From the IMG/VR virus record IMGVR_UViG_3300042565_003210, positions 1-20,616 of that record: 20,616 bases of DNA, one strand, 5' to 3'. Position numbers and translations under genes: made by a program. This document shows positions 1-7,403 of this stretch, in pieces (within the stretch, counting starts at the first letter, position 1; every line of letters starts with the position of its first letter). Source of the stretch: a virus. The notes beneath the pieces are model-generated. The model did no database searches, was not told the DNA's origin, and saw nothing but the letters and a program-made list of their open reading frames with translations.

Positions 1-266
1 GGAGGCTCAACAAATGGTGAGGTGAATCCACCGCCCGCCGTTGGTTCAGCTACTGGTTCAACCGTCGGTTCAGCTACTGGTTCAACAATCGCAGGATCGG
101 CCGGAGAGGAAGGGGGCTCAACCGCTGGCTCAACTACCGGAGAAGGAGAAGAGGCACTTGCATCATCAGAGACGGCTGGCTGGTCGATCACCGCTGATGT
201 AGTTGCCTCAGTTTCAGTTACTTCGGAGGCATCAACCGCCGGAGTAGAGTTCGCTTTCTTTGCCAT
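1..266 (-). CDS. Partial protein with Pro/Val/Glu repeats (C-terminus outside window)
   Basis: The minus-strand frame opens with ATG at 266 (MAKKANSTPAV...) and stays open to the left edge, giving at least 88 residues, so the gene is cut by the window. After a Ser/Thr/Ala-rich stretch it contains repeats of the type VEPA/VEPV, for example EPVAEPTVEPVAEPTA, then a Gly-rich bend. The composition predicts a disordered low-complexity segment. It lies 82 bases downstream of the probable capsid gene on the same strand, where head-completion or tail genes usually follow. I do not recognise the family. No strong Shine-Dalgarno is visible, only GAAAGTG. The opposite-strand frame here reads as an artefact of the repeat. 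Confidence 0.6.
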   Translation of the reverse strand, partial: MAKKANSTPAVDASEVTETEATTSAVIDQPAVSDDASASSPSPVVEPAVEPPSSPADPAIVEPVAEPTVEPVAEPTAGGGFTSPFVEP

Positions 267-348
267 TGTCAGTTCACTTTCAAAATCAACACTTCAGGAG
301 AAAAGGAAAGGCCAGCCAGCCAAAAGACAGGACAAAGGCCAACAAAAA

Positions 349-1392
349 TCAGATCGCGTTGCCGAAGATGATCCCGGTCGCTGGGGCAGTCATGACATAC
401 GCCCAGTTTTCGCTGACAGCACCGTCAACCAACTTGTTCCAGGTGTCCGTCTTCGCTTCGACGTTCATTTCTTCGTGAGCGAAACAGGTGATCGTCGAGA
501 ACGACGGAGCACCGTATTTGCCTTCGATTCCGCCCGGACGGGCAGTGATGAAAGGAGTGTCACCGCCCAAGACGTATGAGCTTGCCAGAGTTGCACCCGG
601 CTTGCTGGTCACGCGAACCGTGTCTTCAATGACCAGTTCCAGGCCGAACAGATACTTCGGCAGGTCATAGTCAACATTCGGATTTTCATTCATCGCTTCG
701 CCCTTCAAACTTGCCAAGGCGAACGGGCTCTTTGCGATGAAATCAACGACTTCCTGACACTCAGAAATCTGCTGAGCACAATCGGGACCGATAACCAACT
801 GCAGATCCTTCTTCTTCACGGCACCCAGAGTGCTCTTGTGAATCTGCTTCACGGCCGCATTGATGGACTTGCGGATCGTTCCGCGAGCCACGGTTGACGC
901 GCCCCATCGGCTGGAGTCACCGGAGATTGAAGTAACGTCAATCTGATGAGCCGAGGCATAGTTGCCAGTCGTCGTTGCCACAGCAATCGCCCGAGTGGCT
1001 CGATGAGTCATCGCCAACTGCTGCTTCATTCGGGCATGGCGTTCAACGTTGTCCCATGAAGCATTTTCAACGCCCAACTGACCGAGCGTGAACCCAAAGT
1101 TCTTGCGGCGAGTGATGTAGCTTAGGAACTCATGTTCCGCCGTGCCATCGACACCGGACGGACGAGGAGCCCCATCGGGCCAATCGACTTCAAGACCAGT
1201 TGCAGAGATTCGACCGGCTGCCGCAATGTCCAAATTCAGGTACAGGCCAACCGTCGGAGCATCAGGAACAACCTGAGTGTATCGGTTCACCGGGAAGCTG
1301 GACGGCTTGCGGGCGAAGTCGATAATCAGAGATCGCTTCTGTTCGAATGTTGGAACAAAGGTGTTATTACCACCTGGGTGAACCATAGTCAT
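349..1392 (-). CDS. Probable phage major capsid protein
   Basis: 347 residues. ATG at 1392 has AAGGA 9 bases upstream. The length, an early region rich in short beta-like segments (IDFARKPSSFPVNRYTQVV) and a central basic helix region followed by alternating beta segments fit a HK97-fold major head protein. The position fits too: it follows a protease/scaffold gene and a small decoration-type gene. The assignment rests on context more than on a diagnostic motif. The N-terminal peptide VHPGGNNTFVPTF (residues 4-16) recurs nearly unchanged inside the protease/scaffold protein at its residues 231-243. A 12-bp inverted repeat with the conserved late motif lies upstream at 1454-1490. It could instead be another abundant head protein, which is less likely. 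Confidence 0.7.
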   Translation of the reverse strand: MTMVHPGGNNTFVPTFEQKRSLIIDFARKPSSFPVNRYTQVVPDAPTVGLYLNLDIAAAGRISATGLEVDWPDGAPRPSGVDGTAEHEFLSYITRRKNFGFTLGQLGVENASWDNVERHARMKQQLAMTHRATRAIAVATTTGNYASAHQIDVTSISGDSSRWGASTVARGTIRKSINAAVKQIHKSTLGAVKKKDLQLVIGPDCAQQISECQEVVDFIAKSPFALASLKGEAMNENPNVDYDLPKYLFGLELVIEDTVRVTSKPGATLASSYVLGGDTPFITARPGGIEGKYGAPSFSTITCFAHEEMNVEAKTDTWNKLVDGAVSENWAYVMTAPATGIIFGNAI

Positions 1393-1453
1393 GGCTGGAG
1401 ATCCTTCAAAGTTTCAGAGATTCAATGTTTCAGGAGGAATCGTGTTTTGTGGT

Positions 1454-1490
1454 CTTATGTCACATCCCAGCCAGATGCATGTGACATAAG
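1454..1490 (-). promoter_or_regulatory. Control site A: perfect 12-bp inverted repeat upstream of capsid gene
   Basis: CTTATGTCACAT at 1454-1465 and its exact reverse complement at 1479-1490 flank a 13-base loop. The right part contains ATGCATGTGACAT (1475-1487), which recurs exactly at 3809-3821 and 15207-15219 and with two changes at 13631-13643. No T-run follows on the minus strand, so it is unlikely to be an intrinsic terminator. A protein-binding site or RNA hairpin controlling the capsid gene, 62 bases downstream of the repeat, is the best reading. Confidence 0.6.
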
Positions 1491-1513
1491 AGAGTCAGGT
1501 TTCAGAGTTCAGA

Positions 1514-1918
1514 TCAGGCGAGAATGCCGGAGATCGGAGTGACGCGGATGTATTCCCCGGCCGCCCCGGATTCGTCGGCGATTGCACCGTAATACTTGCC
1601 AGTCGTGCAAGTGATGCCCTTGCCGTCAGCGTCTGGCATCAGCAATGCACCGCGAGTGACACCGCCAGTGCCGACAAGCAGCCAAACGGTTGAATCGTGG
1701 CCTTCACCGGACAAACCCGGCTGGTGAACCTGAATCAGCCCGCCCGATGTTCCTGCTGCAGATGCAGCACCAGTCAGCGGAGCAACTTCCGCCCATCGCT
1801 GAGAGATCCCACACGGAAACGAATCAGCATCAGCCTGAAGGACCGTAAAGTCTGCAGCAGTGCTGCGCTTCACGAATCGAGCAGGTTCAATTGTTCCACC
1901 ACAAGCAAAAGCTTTCAT
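1514..1918 (-). CDS. Probable capsid decoration (cement) protein, DUF2190-like
   Basis: 134 residues. ATG at 1918 is preceded by GGAG with 8 bases spacing. The sequence starts MKAFACGGTIEPARFVK and is rich in Gly, Ala and Thr with short beta-type segments. It ends GAIADESGAAGEYIRVTPISG, resembling the end of DUF2190 capsid cement proteins, where a Gly/Ala-rich loop precedes a hydrophobic beta strand. Those proteins are small and are encoded between the protease and the major capsid gene, as here. The match is by eye. A terminator-like hairpin lies upstream (1951-1972), so its expression may be separated from that of the protease/scaffold gene. Confidence 0.55.
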   Translation of the reverse strand: MKAFACGGTIEPARFVKRSTAADFTVLQADADSFPCGISQRWAEVAPLTGAASAAGTSGGLIQVHQPGLSGEGHDSTVWLLVGTGGVTRGALLMPDADGKGITCTTGKYYGAIADESGAAGEYIRVTPISGILA

Positions 1919-1950
1919 TTTTCAAACTCCAGATCGGCGAGAAACACTAT

Positions 1951-1972
1951 CAAAAACGGCTTCAATCAGCCG
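1951..1972 (-). terminator. Candidate intrinsic terminator after protease/scaffold gene
   Basis: On the minus strand CGGCT, a 6-base loop GATTGA and AGCCG are followed directly by TTTTTG. The stem is short (5 bp) but has a clean U-tract. It lies 42 bases past the stop of the protease/scaffold gene and 32 bases before the decoration gene start, so it may set the ratio of scaffold to capsid products. Confidence 0.45.
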
Positions 1973-2014
1973 ACGATTTCACTTTTCACTGGGGCAAACT
2001 AAAGCCCCGCAGGT

Positions 2015-3664
2015 TCAAGACTTGGCAGACTTCACTGGGAAGGACTTGCCATTCCGAAGATAAATTTCTTTGGCATCAAAGAAATTCACATCGTGTTCAA
2101 TGCAATACTTTTCAACCACTGGCAGTTCAGCAGCAGTCAACTGGCTTTCAGACTTTGACGGACCAGTCACGCCGCCCGGAGTGGCCTGAACCCCATCCGA
2201 CAACGCGGCAAAGTCCGGCATGTTCGTCAGAGTTCGCTGATAGTTGTCAGTGATGATCTGAACGTGAGCGTCAAACTGCTCAGGCGAGTAGCCAGCAGTT
2301 CGTTCCAACTCAACTTCCGGCTTCAGGATGAAGTCAGATGCAAGCTTCTCAAGGCGGGAGTAACGCTCAATCCGAGTCTTCTCGCCGTCGATTTCGGCGA
2401 TCCTTGCCAATGCATCAGCCAACTGCTTGCGAAGCTGGGCATTTGCATCCATCACGTCGCGAAGATCGCGAGAGTATTTGTCTTTGTCTTTGTCCTGGAC
2501 CATAGGAGGCATTCCGGGTTTAGGAGGAACTGGAGGAGCCCCGGCCGCAGGAGCGACTGGAGGAACCGGAGAATTGTTTGCCGCTGGCGGCTGAGCCATC
2601 GAAGACTGATTTGCCGGAGGTTGACCGGGCATCTGAGCCGCAGGGTCGGCCGGAGAGGGAGGAGCCTGAGCACCGCCCGCCGCTGGAGCATTCGGATCAG
2701 CAGGGATCTGATTCGGGATTGCAGGGTTTGGCATTCCGGAATCACCAGATTGCCGCATCAGGCCGAACAGAAACTGCATTGGCTGGGTTTCCAACCAAAC
2801 TTCCATCAACTCTTCCAAGGTCAACTCGGAAAGCTTTGTGCCTTGACCGCTGCTGACTGGAGTCTGAGCAAGACCGTTTGAAGAGTCCGCTGAATACTGA
2901 TCGGCCATAGGTTTGCGTCCGTCTGGCGATGCCTTGAACGATGGAACGAATGTATTCGAGCCACCAGGAAAGACAGCCGAATAGCATTCAACGAAAACCG
3001 GCGATTCATCCGCGGATCGTCGCGAGTAATGAGCCGGAGGAAGATTCAATCGAGGCATTTCCTCGCCCAGAGTGGCAATCGGATAAAAGAACCGATCACG
3101 CATCCGCGAGTAACGCCAAACTTCAGGAGACCGGCCGACTCGCTTTTTGAGTTCCGGAACAGCGTCCTTCATGTGATATTCAGTGCCGAAAATCGCCCAT
3201 CGGGGATTCTTTCGGCCAATCATTCCCAGTTTGTATGGACCGGCAAACCCGAGAACCTCTGGCATTTGCCTGTCGCCATCCTTCGCGCCCGGCTTTTGGC
3301 CGGTATGTCCGCGAGTGATCGGGCTGAATTCGTCATGATCCAAGATCCGGTCATTCATCCCGTCAACCATTTCGGCCAGTTCATCGCGGCCGTAATGCTG
3401 AGCAGGGATTTCCTTATCCTGAATTGTCTGAGCCGGAACAGTGTGTTCGTGGAACATCGCCACGTTATTCAATCGCTGGTATTGATCCGGAGTGAACCGA
3501 GATTCGACCAGTTCGGAAATCGTTGGATCTTCGCCACGATGTTCATCCCAAGCAGCAAAACAGGCTTTGTTTCGCTTCGAGGTGTCAGGCATTTCGCCCA
3601 TCATCGCTTCATGGAAGCGGATAGCGAATTGCGGCTGAGTCTCGTTTTCGTTGGGGATGATCAT
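2015..3664 (-). CDS. Prohead protease/scaffold fusion protein (Mu gene I-like)
   Basis: 549 residues in three parts. Residues 1-225 resemble the protease of Mu-like I proteins: PITRGHTGQ near 115-123, then GxxGPYKLG, a YRYS-type segment (VWRYSRMRD, 182-190) and a PRLNLPPAHY segment near 204-213. Residues 253-390 form a Pro/Ala/Gln-rich linker. Residues 390-440 form a charged coiled coil (LRDVMDANAQLRKQLADALA) typical of scaffold domains, followed by a conserved-looking C-terminus. In this family the protease cuts scaffold and capsid during head maturation. The peptide VFPGGSNTFVPSF at the protease/scaffold junction is nearly the capsid N-terminus. Met253 has a GGA-type site upstream and could start a nested scaffold product. 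The ATG at 3664 lacks an obvious Shine-Dalgarno, which is unusual here. Confidence 0.7.
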   Translation of the reverse strand: MIIPNENETQPQFAIRFHEAMMGEMPDTSKRNKACFAAWDEHRGEDPTISELVESRFTPDQYQRLNNVAMFHEHTVPAQTIQDKEIPAQHYGRDELAEMVDGMNDRILDHDEFSPITRGHTGQKPGAKDGDRQMPEVLGFAGPYKLGMIGRKNPRWAIFGTEYHMKDAVPELKKRVGRSPEVWRYSRMRDRFFYPIATLGEEMPRLNLPPAHYSRRSADESPVFVECYSAVFPGGSNTFVPSFKASPDGRKPMADQYSADSSNGLAQTPVSSGQGTKLSELTLEELMEVWLETQPMQFLFGLMRQSGDSGMPNPAIPNQIPADPNAPAAGGAQAPPSPADPAAQMPGQPPANQSSMAQPPAANNSPVPPVAPAAGAPPVPPKPGMPPMVQDKDKDKYSRDLRDVMDANAQLRKQLADALARIAEIDGEKTRIERYSRLEKLASDFILKPEVELERTAGYSPEQFDAHVQIITDNYQRTLTNMPDFAALSDGVQATPGGVTGPSKSESQLTAAELPVVEKYCIEHDVNFFDAKEIYLRNGKSFPVKSAKS

Positions 3665-3696
3665 TGATTCAGTTCAATTCAAAAACCACAAACGAC

Positions 3697-3738
3697 AAAA
3701 GCCCCGCCGAAACCGGTTAAGGCTTCGACGGGGCTTTT
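3697..3738 (-). terminator. Strong intrinsic terminator, bidirectional in form
   Basis: AAAAGCCCCG (3697-3706) pairs with CGGGGCTTTT (3729-3738). After a C/A mismatch the stem continues with CGAA/TTCG, around an 11-12 base loop. The minus strand continues TTTTGTCGTTTG. It ends the accessory block transcribed from the right and lies 32 bases before the protease/scaffold start, so that gene must be reached by read-through or antitermination, or have a promoter not seen here. Confidence 0.85.
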
Positions 3739-3775
3739 TGCTGACCGTCATGTCAATCTGATTCTGATTTCAGAG

Positions 3776-3821
3776 CACATGCATGAACCGCAAATTGCGT
3801 TACGTTCCATGCATGTGACAT
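3776..3821 (-). promoter_or_regulatory. Control site B: nested inverted repeats with the conserved late motif
   Basis: CACATGCATG (3776-3785) and CATGCATGTG (3808-3817) are perfect inverted copies. The match extends inward as GAAC/GTTC with one bulged base, and a CGCAA/TTGCG hairpin sits inside. The right arm is part of ATGCATGTGACAT (3809-3821), identical to sites A and C. A TTGACA lies downstream on the minus strand at 3756-3751 but has no good -10. The site lies between an accessory gene and the terminator ahead of the protease/scaffold gene. Confidence 0.6.
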
Positions 3822-3828
3822 CCAAGTG

Positions 3829-4158
3829 TTAAAGATGTTGAATTAATTCCGTCCTCGTGTCAACAACAGTGCCAAGAAAAAAAGAGTATGTCACAGAAAT
3901 TTCTGAATCTTCATTCGGAAGACCGTCATTCGGTATGTCCTTTTCCATGCTTCGAATCACATCGGCCGGAAGGAGGAGCTTCGCGCGATCCGTCACAGGT
4001 TCACGGTTCAGGACCGGGCATGATAAAACTCTGATCGTCGCTCGCTTTGACTTCGCATTCCGATAGCAGACGCGACATTCAACGATGCCGGTAAACTTCT
4101 TGCGTTCTGACCTGGCAATCGTTGCGGTGGAACGCTGAGTGAAAATCTGCCAATCCAA
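3829..4158 (-). CDS. Unknown 109-aa protein, last gene of the helicase operon
   Basis: I choose TTG at 4158 as start. It has GGAG 8 bases upstream and begins 16 bases after the previous stop, whereas the ATG at 4248 would overlap the upstream gene by 74 bases without a comparable site. The product has a basic first half (RSERKKFTG), one CRVC pair with a further Cys about 18 residues on (VLSCPV), and an acidic region (EKDIPNDGLPNEDSEI) before a short hydrophobic segment. I do not recognise it. It is the third gene after an SF2 helicase and a membrane protein, closely spaced, and is followed by a late-type control site and a strong terminator. Confidence 0.6.
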   Translation of the reverse strand: MDWQIFTQRSTATIARSERKKFTGIVECRVCYRNAKSKRATIRVLSCPVLNREPVTDRAKLLLPADVIRSMEKDIPNDGLPNEDSEISVTYSFFLGTVVDTRTELIQHL

Positions 4159-4174
4159 GTTCAGCACTCCGTAT

Positions 4175-4615
4175 CTACTGATATTGACTTGGCACGTAAG
4201 CGGAATCAGCGGTAAAAACAGACCGCAATTTGTCTTTATTGAAGTCAAGCAAATAGAAAATCACGTATTTCACGTTGCCAGCATTATCAATGATCTTCGT
4301 CCGGATGAGCCCATCCCACGGAATCTTGTATCCATCAGATGGTCTTATGCCAAAATTCTCATTTGGCATATTTTCCTGGTTCCAGAAGTGAGTGACAACA
4401 ACATTGTGACCATTCGGAATGGCAATGAGCCCTTTCAGCTCAGCAACATTGACCGCCGTAAATTCCGCCAATGGTGAAGGTGAAGGCCATCCAGAATTAA
4501 CAACTGCAACAGTCAAAACGCCTGTAGCTAAAAAAACACATCCGCCAATGCAAAGACAAACAGCAAGGCAAATACCGAAAGCAATTGCCAACGTTTGCCG
4601 CAAAAATGGACTCAA
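4175..4615 (-). CDS. Small membrane-anchored protein in helicase operon
   Basis: I place the start at TTG 4615: AGGAG lies 7 bases upstream and the codon follows the helicase stop by 2 bases, so translation is probably coupled. The ATG at 4696 lies deep inside the helicase gene. The 146-residue product has a basic N-terminus (SPFLRQ), one long or two short hydrophobic segments (about residues 8-39, rich in Cys, Gly, Ala and Val), and a soluble domain of about 105 residues with WDGLIRTKIID and a hydrophobic VIFYLLDF strand. No known family is recognised. A single membrane anchor plus a small outer or inner domain next to a helicase suggests a membrane effector or exclusion protein, but that is inference from context. 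Confidence 0.65.
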   Translation of the reverse strand: MSPFLRQTLAIAFGICLAVCLCIGGCVFLATGVLTVAVVNSGWPSPSPLAEFTAVNVAELKGLIAIPNGHNVVVTHFWNQENMPNENFGIRPSDGYKIPWDGLIRTKIIDNAGNVKYVIFYLLDFNKDKLRSVFTADSAYVPSQYQ

Positions 4616-4617
4616 TG

Positions 4618-6669
4618 TCAGTCTCCTGGTATTCCTTCCGGGAAAAGAGCCTTTATCGTCTTGTGCAGCGTACCATGTGGGGAGACTCTTTCGCAATGAT
4701 CATGCACAGAGCCCCAGCTTTTACAAGGTAGGCCAAATACATCATAGCCTGAATACTGAGTCGGAATTGACCCATTGACTTTGTGAAACTTGGAGACAGC
4801 CATTATGAATCTTGCCTCGTAGTCAGAGTTCCACTCTTTTGGAGGTCTTTCAACAAGAAATCCCCTGAGTCCGCTTTCCCCAAGCCTCCTCAGATAAGAA
4901 TGAACCTGAAACCATTTCTCACACGGCAATTCTCCAGTGTCGCCGTCCTTCATGGAGGGCATTCGGCCATTTTGGTTCTTAAACCTTTCAGCCTCTTGCC
5001 TGATTGTCTCCTTCCATTCTTCCGGCAAACGCGAACCCCAACTGGCCTTTACAACAACCCCTTTACCGCATAACTCAACAATTGCATTGTTCAACGATCC
5101 GAAATTCGTTGTCAGTTTGAAATAGTTGTTCGCTGAAATCCATGTACGGCAGAAAAAACCAAAGGTGTCGCCGTCTCTCTTTGTTGGATACTTCCCAAAT
5201 CGTTCACGAAACGCTTCAACAGATGAAATGAACTCTGCTTGAACTTCTGGAGACCACCTCTTCCATTTCATGTAACTGGAAAACTCAAGGATCTTTTCTG
5301 AAAGTGTTTCGGGATTCAGATTCGTCAACAGCCTCTTCCACTTTGCCAGCCCTTCATTAGTCCTCGCAGGCCCATCCTCGCCACCGTTTACGCGAACAAT
5401 ATCCCGAATCTCGGTGTTCAGCGTCTCGTCAATGCTCCTCATGGCATTCAGAACCTTCACCGCATGGCGAAACGGCGAACTTTCAACAGAAACCTCATCC
5501 TCATCTCCATTCGCCCAAGCATCCACAAAAACAGGGATGTAGATGACGAGCTTTTCTTTACCGAGTTCAACCCTCGTCCCCCGGCCGATTGCCTGGGCAA
5601 TCTGAATTGTCGAAGTCATAGGATCAGCAATCACAATCCGATTCACTGACGGCGCATCAATGCCCTCGCCAAACACCTTAACACTGCAAATCGCACTGCT
5701 CGCAGAATGATCCTCAAACTCCTTCAGGATCTTCTCTCGCTTCTTAACTGGATATTTCCCAGTGATGCAAGCTGAATGAACCCCATTCCGTTGAAGGATT
5801 CTGTTGAACTCTTCTGACCGATCAATTCGAGTGTGAAACACAAAGACGCGGCCCCTATCTTCATTCTTCATCTGACTTGCCACATGGGCCGCCACAATCT
5901 CAGAGAGTTCTTCTGGATGTTCTGCCTGCCGGATTTTTCGCAATGAATCAAGCGCCAGCACATCAACAATGTGAATCTCATAGTCACAAACGATTCCGCA
6001 CTCCAGAGCCTTTGCAAAGCTGAACTGAAAGAACTCTGGACCATACAAAGATTCATCATCCATACTGGCCGACTCATCTTTTGAGCCAGAATAAAGACGC
6101 GGAGTTGCTGTCAAAAACAACCTGTTTGTCACCTGCATGTGACTATCATAGATGCAGTGAGACATTTTCTTGTTCTTTGGTCCGGCCGTATTGTGGGCCT
6201 CATCAGACACGAGAAGGCCAATCTCCTTTCCGGCCGTTTCATTTGCCTCACAGAGTTTCAGGTAGCTTTGATACGTGCTGATCACAAGAACCGGAGATTT
6301 CTTTGTTGCCGTCGATAACGTCTCAGCGATTTCGGCCGGAGAGGTGGTGGCATTGGCAATCTCGTAATCTTCTGGCGTTTCACCATGCATCTTCGAACAA
6401 ACTGGCAGCACTCGATGTTTCGGCGCGTGCTCCTGGCAGTCTTTCAGGAACTGGCTGACAAGCCCGAGAGACGGGACACAAATCACCGTCACTTCATCAG
6501 ATCGTTTCGCGATGACCATGAAGGCAACTCGCGTCTTGCCGGTCCCGCAAGCCATGATGCATTTGCCGCGAGAATTCTTCTTAAATCCCTTCAGGATCGC
6601 ACGAACGGCAGAAGCCTGAATCCTTGTCTTCTCTTGATTGATCTGCTCAATTCTCAACATCGCGTTCAT
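4618..6669 (-). CDS. SF2 DEAH helicase with C-terminal helicase-associated (HA) repeats
   Basis: 683 residues. The DEAD/DEAH core shows Walker A MACGTGKTR (39-47), Walker B DEAH (156-159), motif III LTATP (186-190), motif V VFGEGIDAP (332-340) and motif VI QAIGRGTR (359-366), in the order and spacing of restriction-type or UvrB-like SF2 translocases. The C-terminal third holds three repeats, at about 472-517, 549-595 and 611-660. Each has a W, a helix, a [FN]G.[MIY]P turn and a C..W motif (for example RMPSMKDGDTGELPCEKW). They match the helicase-associated domain. No nuclease or methylase motif is visible. ATG at 6669 has AAGGG about 9 bases upstream. A terminator lies just before it. It probably acts on nucleic acid during replication, recombination or defence. 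Confidence 0.85.
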   Translation of the reverse strand: MNAMLRIEQINQEKTRIQASAVRAILKGFKKNSRGKCIMACGTGKTRVAFMVIAKRSDEVTVICVPSLGLVSQFLKDCQEHAPKHRVLPVCSKMHGETPEDYEIANATTSPAEIAETLSTATKKSPVLVISTYQSYLKLCEANETAGKEIGLLVSDEAHNTAGPKNKKMSHCIYDSHMQVTNRLFLTATPRLYSGSKDESASMDDESLYGPEFFQFSFAKALECGIVCDYEIHIVDVLALDSLRKIRQAEHPEELSEIVAAHVASQMKNEDRGRVFVFHTRIDRSEEFNRILQRNGVHSACITGKYPVKKREKILKEFEDHSASSAICSVKVFGEGIDAPSVNRIVIADPMTSTIQIAQAIGRGTRVELGKEKLVIYIPVFVDAWANGDEDEVSVESSPFRHAVKVLNAMRSIDETLNTEIRDIVRVNGGEDGPARTNEGLAKWKRLLTNLNPETLSEKILEFSSYMKWKRWSPEVQAEFISSVEAFRERFGKYPTKRDGDTFGFFCRTWISANNYFKLTTNFGSLNNAIVELCGKGVVVKASWGSRLPEEWKETIRQEAERFKNQNGRMPSMKDGDTGELPCEKWFQVHSYLRRLGESGLRGFLVERPPKEWNSDYEARFIMAVSKFHKVNGSIPTQYSGYDVFGLPCKSWGSVHDHCERVSPHGTLHKTIKALFPEGIPGD

Positions 6670-6680
6670 TGTTCAAGCCC

Positions 6681-6720
6681 TTGAAAAAAGAAAGGCAGCT
6701 CGCGATTGCGCGGCTGCCTT
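6681..6720 (-). terminator. Strong intrinsic terminator between the regulator operon and the helicase
   Basis: AAGGCAGC (6692-6699) pairs with GCTGCCTT (6713-6720), and CGCG/CGCG continues the stem around an ATTG loop after one bulged T. On the minus strand the stem is followed by TTTCTTTTTTC. It lies 15 bases past the stop of the 94-aa gene and 11 bases before the helicase start, so helicase expression from upstream depends on read-through. Confidence 0.85.
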
Positions 6721-6735
6721 GTCGTGAAAAATAGA

Positions 6736-7020
6736 TTACGCCGATCGCTTTGATTTCGGCGAAGGCATGGAGACCCAGCAAAACAAATCATCATCCCATC
6801 GACAGCCGGGAATCTTTACACCCTGTTCCGGAGCCAGTGAGATCTGGAAAAACTCATCAGCCCCAGCATCCCCGATACGCTCTGCTTCAGTCACGCTGAA
6901 TGACGGCGAGGATCTGAAGATTTCATTTCCGGCCCGATCCTTGATGATTAGGCAAATGCTCTTCTTAAAATCAGGGGAATCGACAATGGCCAAATCTGCA
7001 CTTTGTGTAGCACTGTCCAT
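6736..7020 (-). CDS. Unknown 94-aa protein downstream of XRE regulator
   Basis: I choose ATG at 7020, with GGAAGG about 10 bases upstream, rather than the TTG at 7038. The product (MDSATQSADLAIVD...) has a beta-like first half (KKSICLIIKDRAGNEIF), an acidic middle and a C-terminus with GCRWDDDLFCWVS and a basic SPKSKRS tail. I do not recognise it. It follows the XRE gene by 72 bases and is followed by a strong terminator, so the two form a bicistronic unit. It could be the regulator's partner, for instance in a toxin-antitoxin-like pair, or a DNA-processing accessory. Nothing in the sequence decides this. Confidence 0.6.
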   Translation of the reverse strand: MDSATQSADLAIVDSPDFKKSICLIIKDRAGNEIFRSSPSFSVTEAERIGDAGADEFFQISLAPEQGVKIPGCRWDDDLFCWVSMPSPKSKRSA

Positions 7021-7092
7021 GACGCAAACACCTTCCAACTAACATGAAGGCGATGCAGTTCCCAGACAACTCTGAATGGGACATCGCCGGAG

Positions 7093-7338
7093 TCATGCTG
7101 ATGGCTTTTCTGACTCAGGTTGATCTTTCACCAAGGATAAGCCAAGAACTTTGCATACCTCATCGGCAGAGCCAAGAGTCAAATCACGTTCACCACGAAC
7201 AAACCGTGACAACTGTGATGCGCTGATGTCTGTCTTGTCTGCAATTGAAACAAGCGTTTCTCCTGATTCTGAAATGGCTTTTCTAACCATCTCGCTCAAA
7301 GACAACCGCTTGCTCTTTGATGGCTTCTTCTTCTCCAC
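7093..7338 (-). CDS. XRE-family helix-turn-helix regulator
   Basis: 81 residues starting with GTG at 7338, AGGA about 12 bases upstream. After a basic N-terminus (EKKKPSKSKR) comes a five-helix lambda-repressor-type domain. The segment LVSIADKTDISASQLSRFVRG (about 29-49) is the helix-turn-helix, and TLGSADEVCKVLGL is the following dimer-side helix. The size is that of Cro-like repressors and antitoxin or controller proteins, with no peptidase domain. The upstream region carries a sigma70-like promoter whose spacer contains a tandem 15-bp repeat, so autoregulation is likely. It shares a transcript with the 94-aa gene up to the terminator at 6681-6720. Confidence 0.8.
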   Translation of the reverse strand: MEKKKPSKSKRLSLSEMVRKAISESGETLVSIADKTDISASQLSRFVRGERDLTLGSADEVCKVLGLSLVKDQPESEKPSA

Positions 7339-7374
7339 GGCACAAAATTCCTGATAAAGTCACCAGTTGTGAAC

Positions 7375-7403
7375 AATGTAAGTGTCAATAGTCAAAGTGT
7401 CAA
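7375..7403 (-). promoter_or_regulatory. Sigma70-like promoter of the XRE operon
   Basis: On the minus strand TTGACA (7403-7398) and TACATT (7380-7375) are separated by 17 bases. The second copy of the tandem repeat, with its own TTGACA, lies within the spacer. Transcription would begin near 7368, about 30 bases before the GTG start of the regulator. Confidence 0.6.

Noticed and set aside
22-579. 185-aa plus-strand frame rich in GSATGST repeats
   Set aside because: It is the antisense of the VEPA-repeat gene (1-266) and overlaps the capsid gene on the other strand; no ribosome site fits and all neighbours run leftward.
1991-2008. GGGGC/GCCCC hairpin
   Set aside because: Overlaps the region just after the protease/scaffold gene but has no U-tract on either strand; the hairpin at 1951-1972 is the better terminator.
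2264-2881. 205-aa plus-strand frame, Arg-rich
   Set aside because: Antisense of the Pro-rich linker and coiled coil of the protease/scaffold gene; composition reflects that origin.
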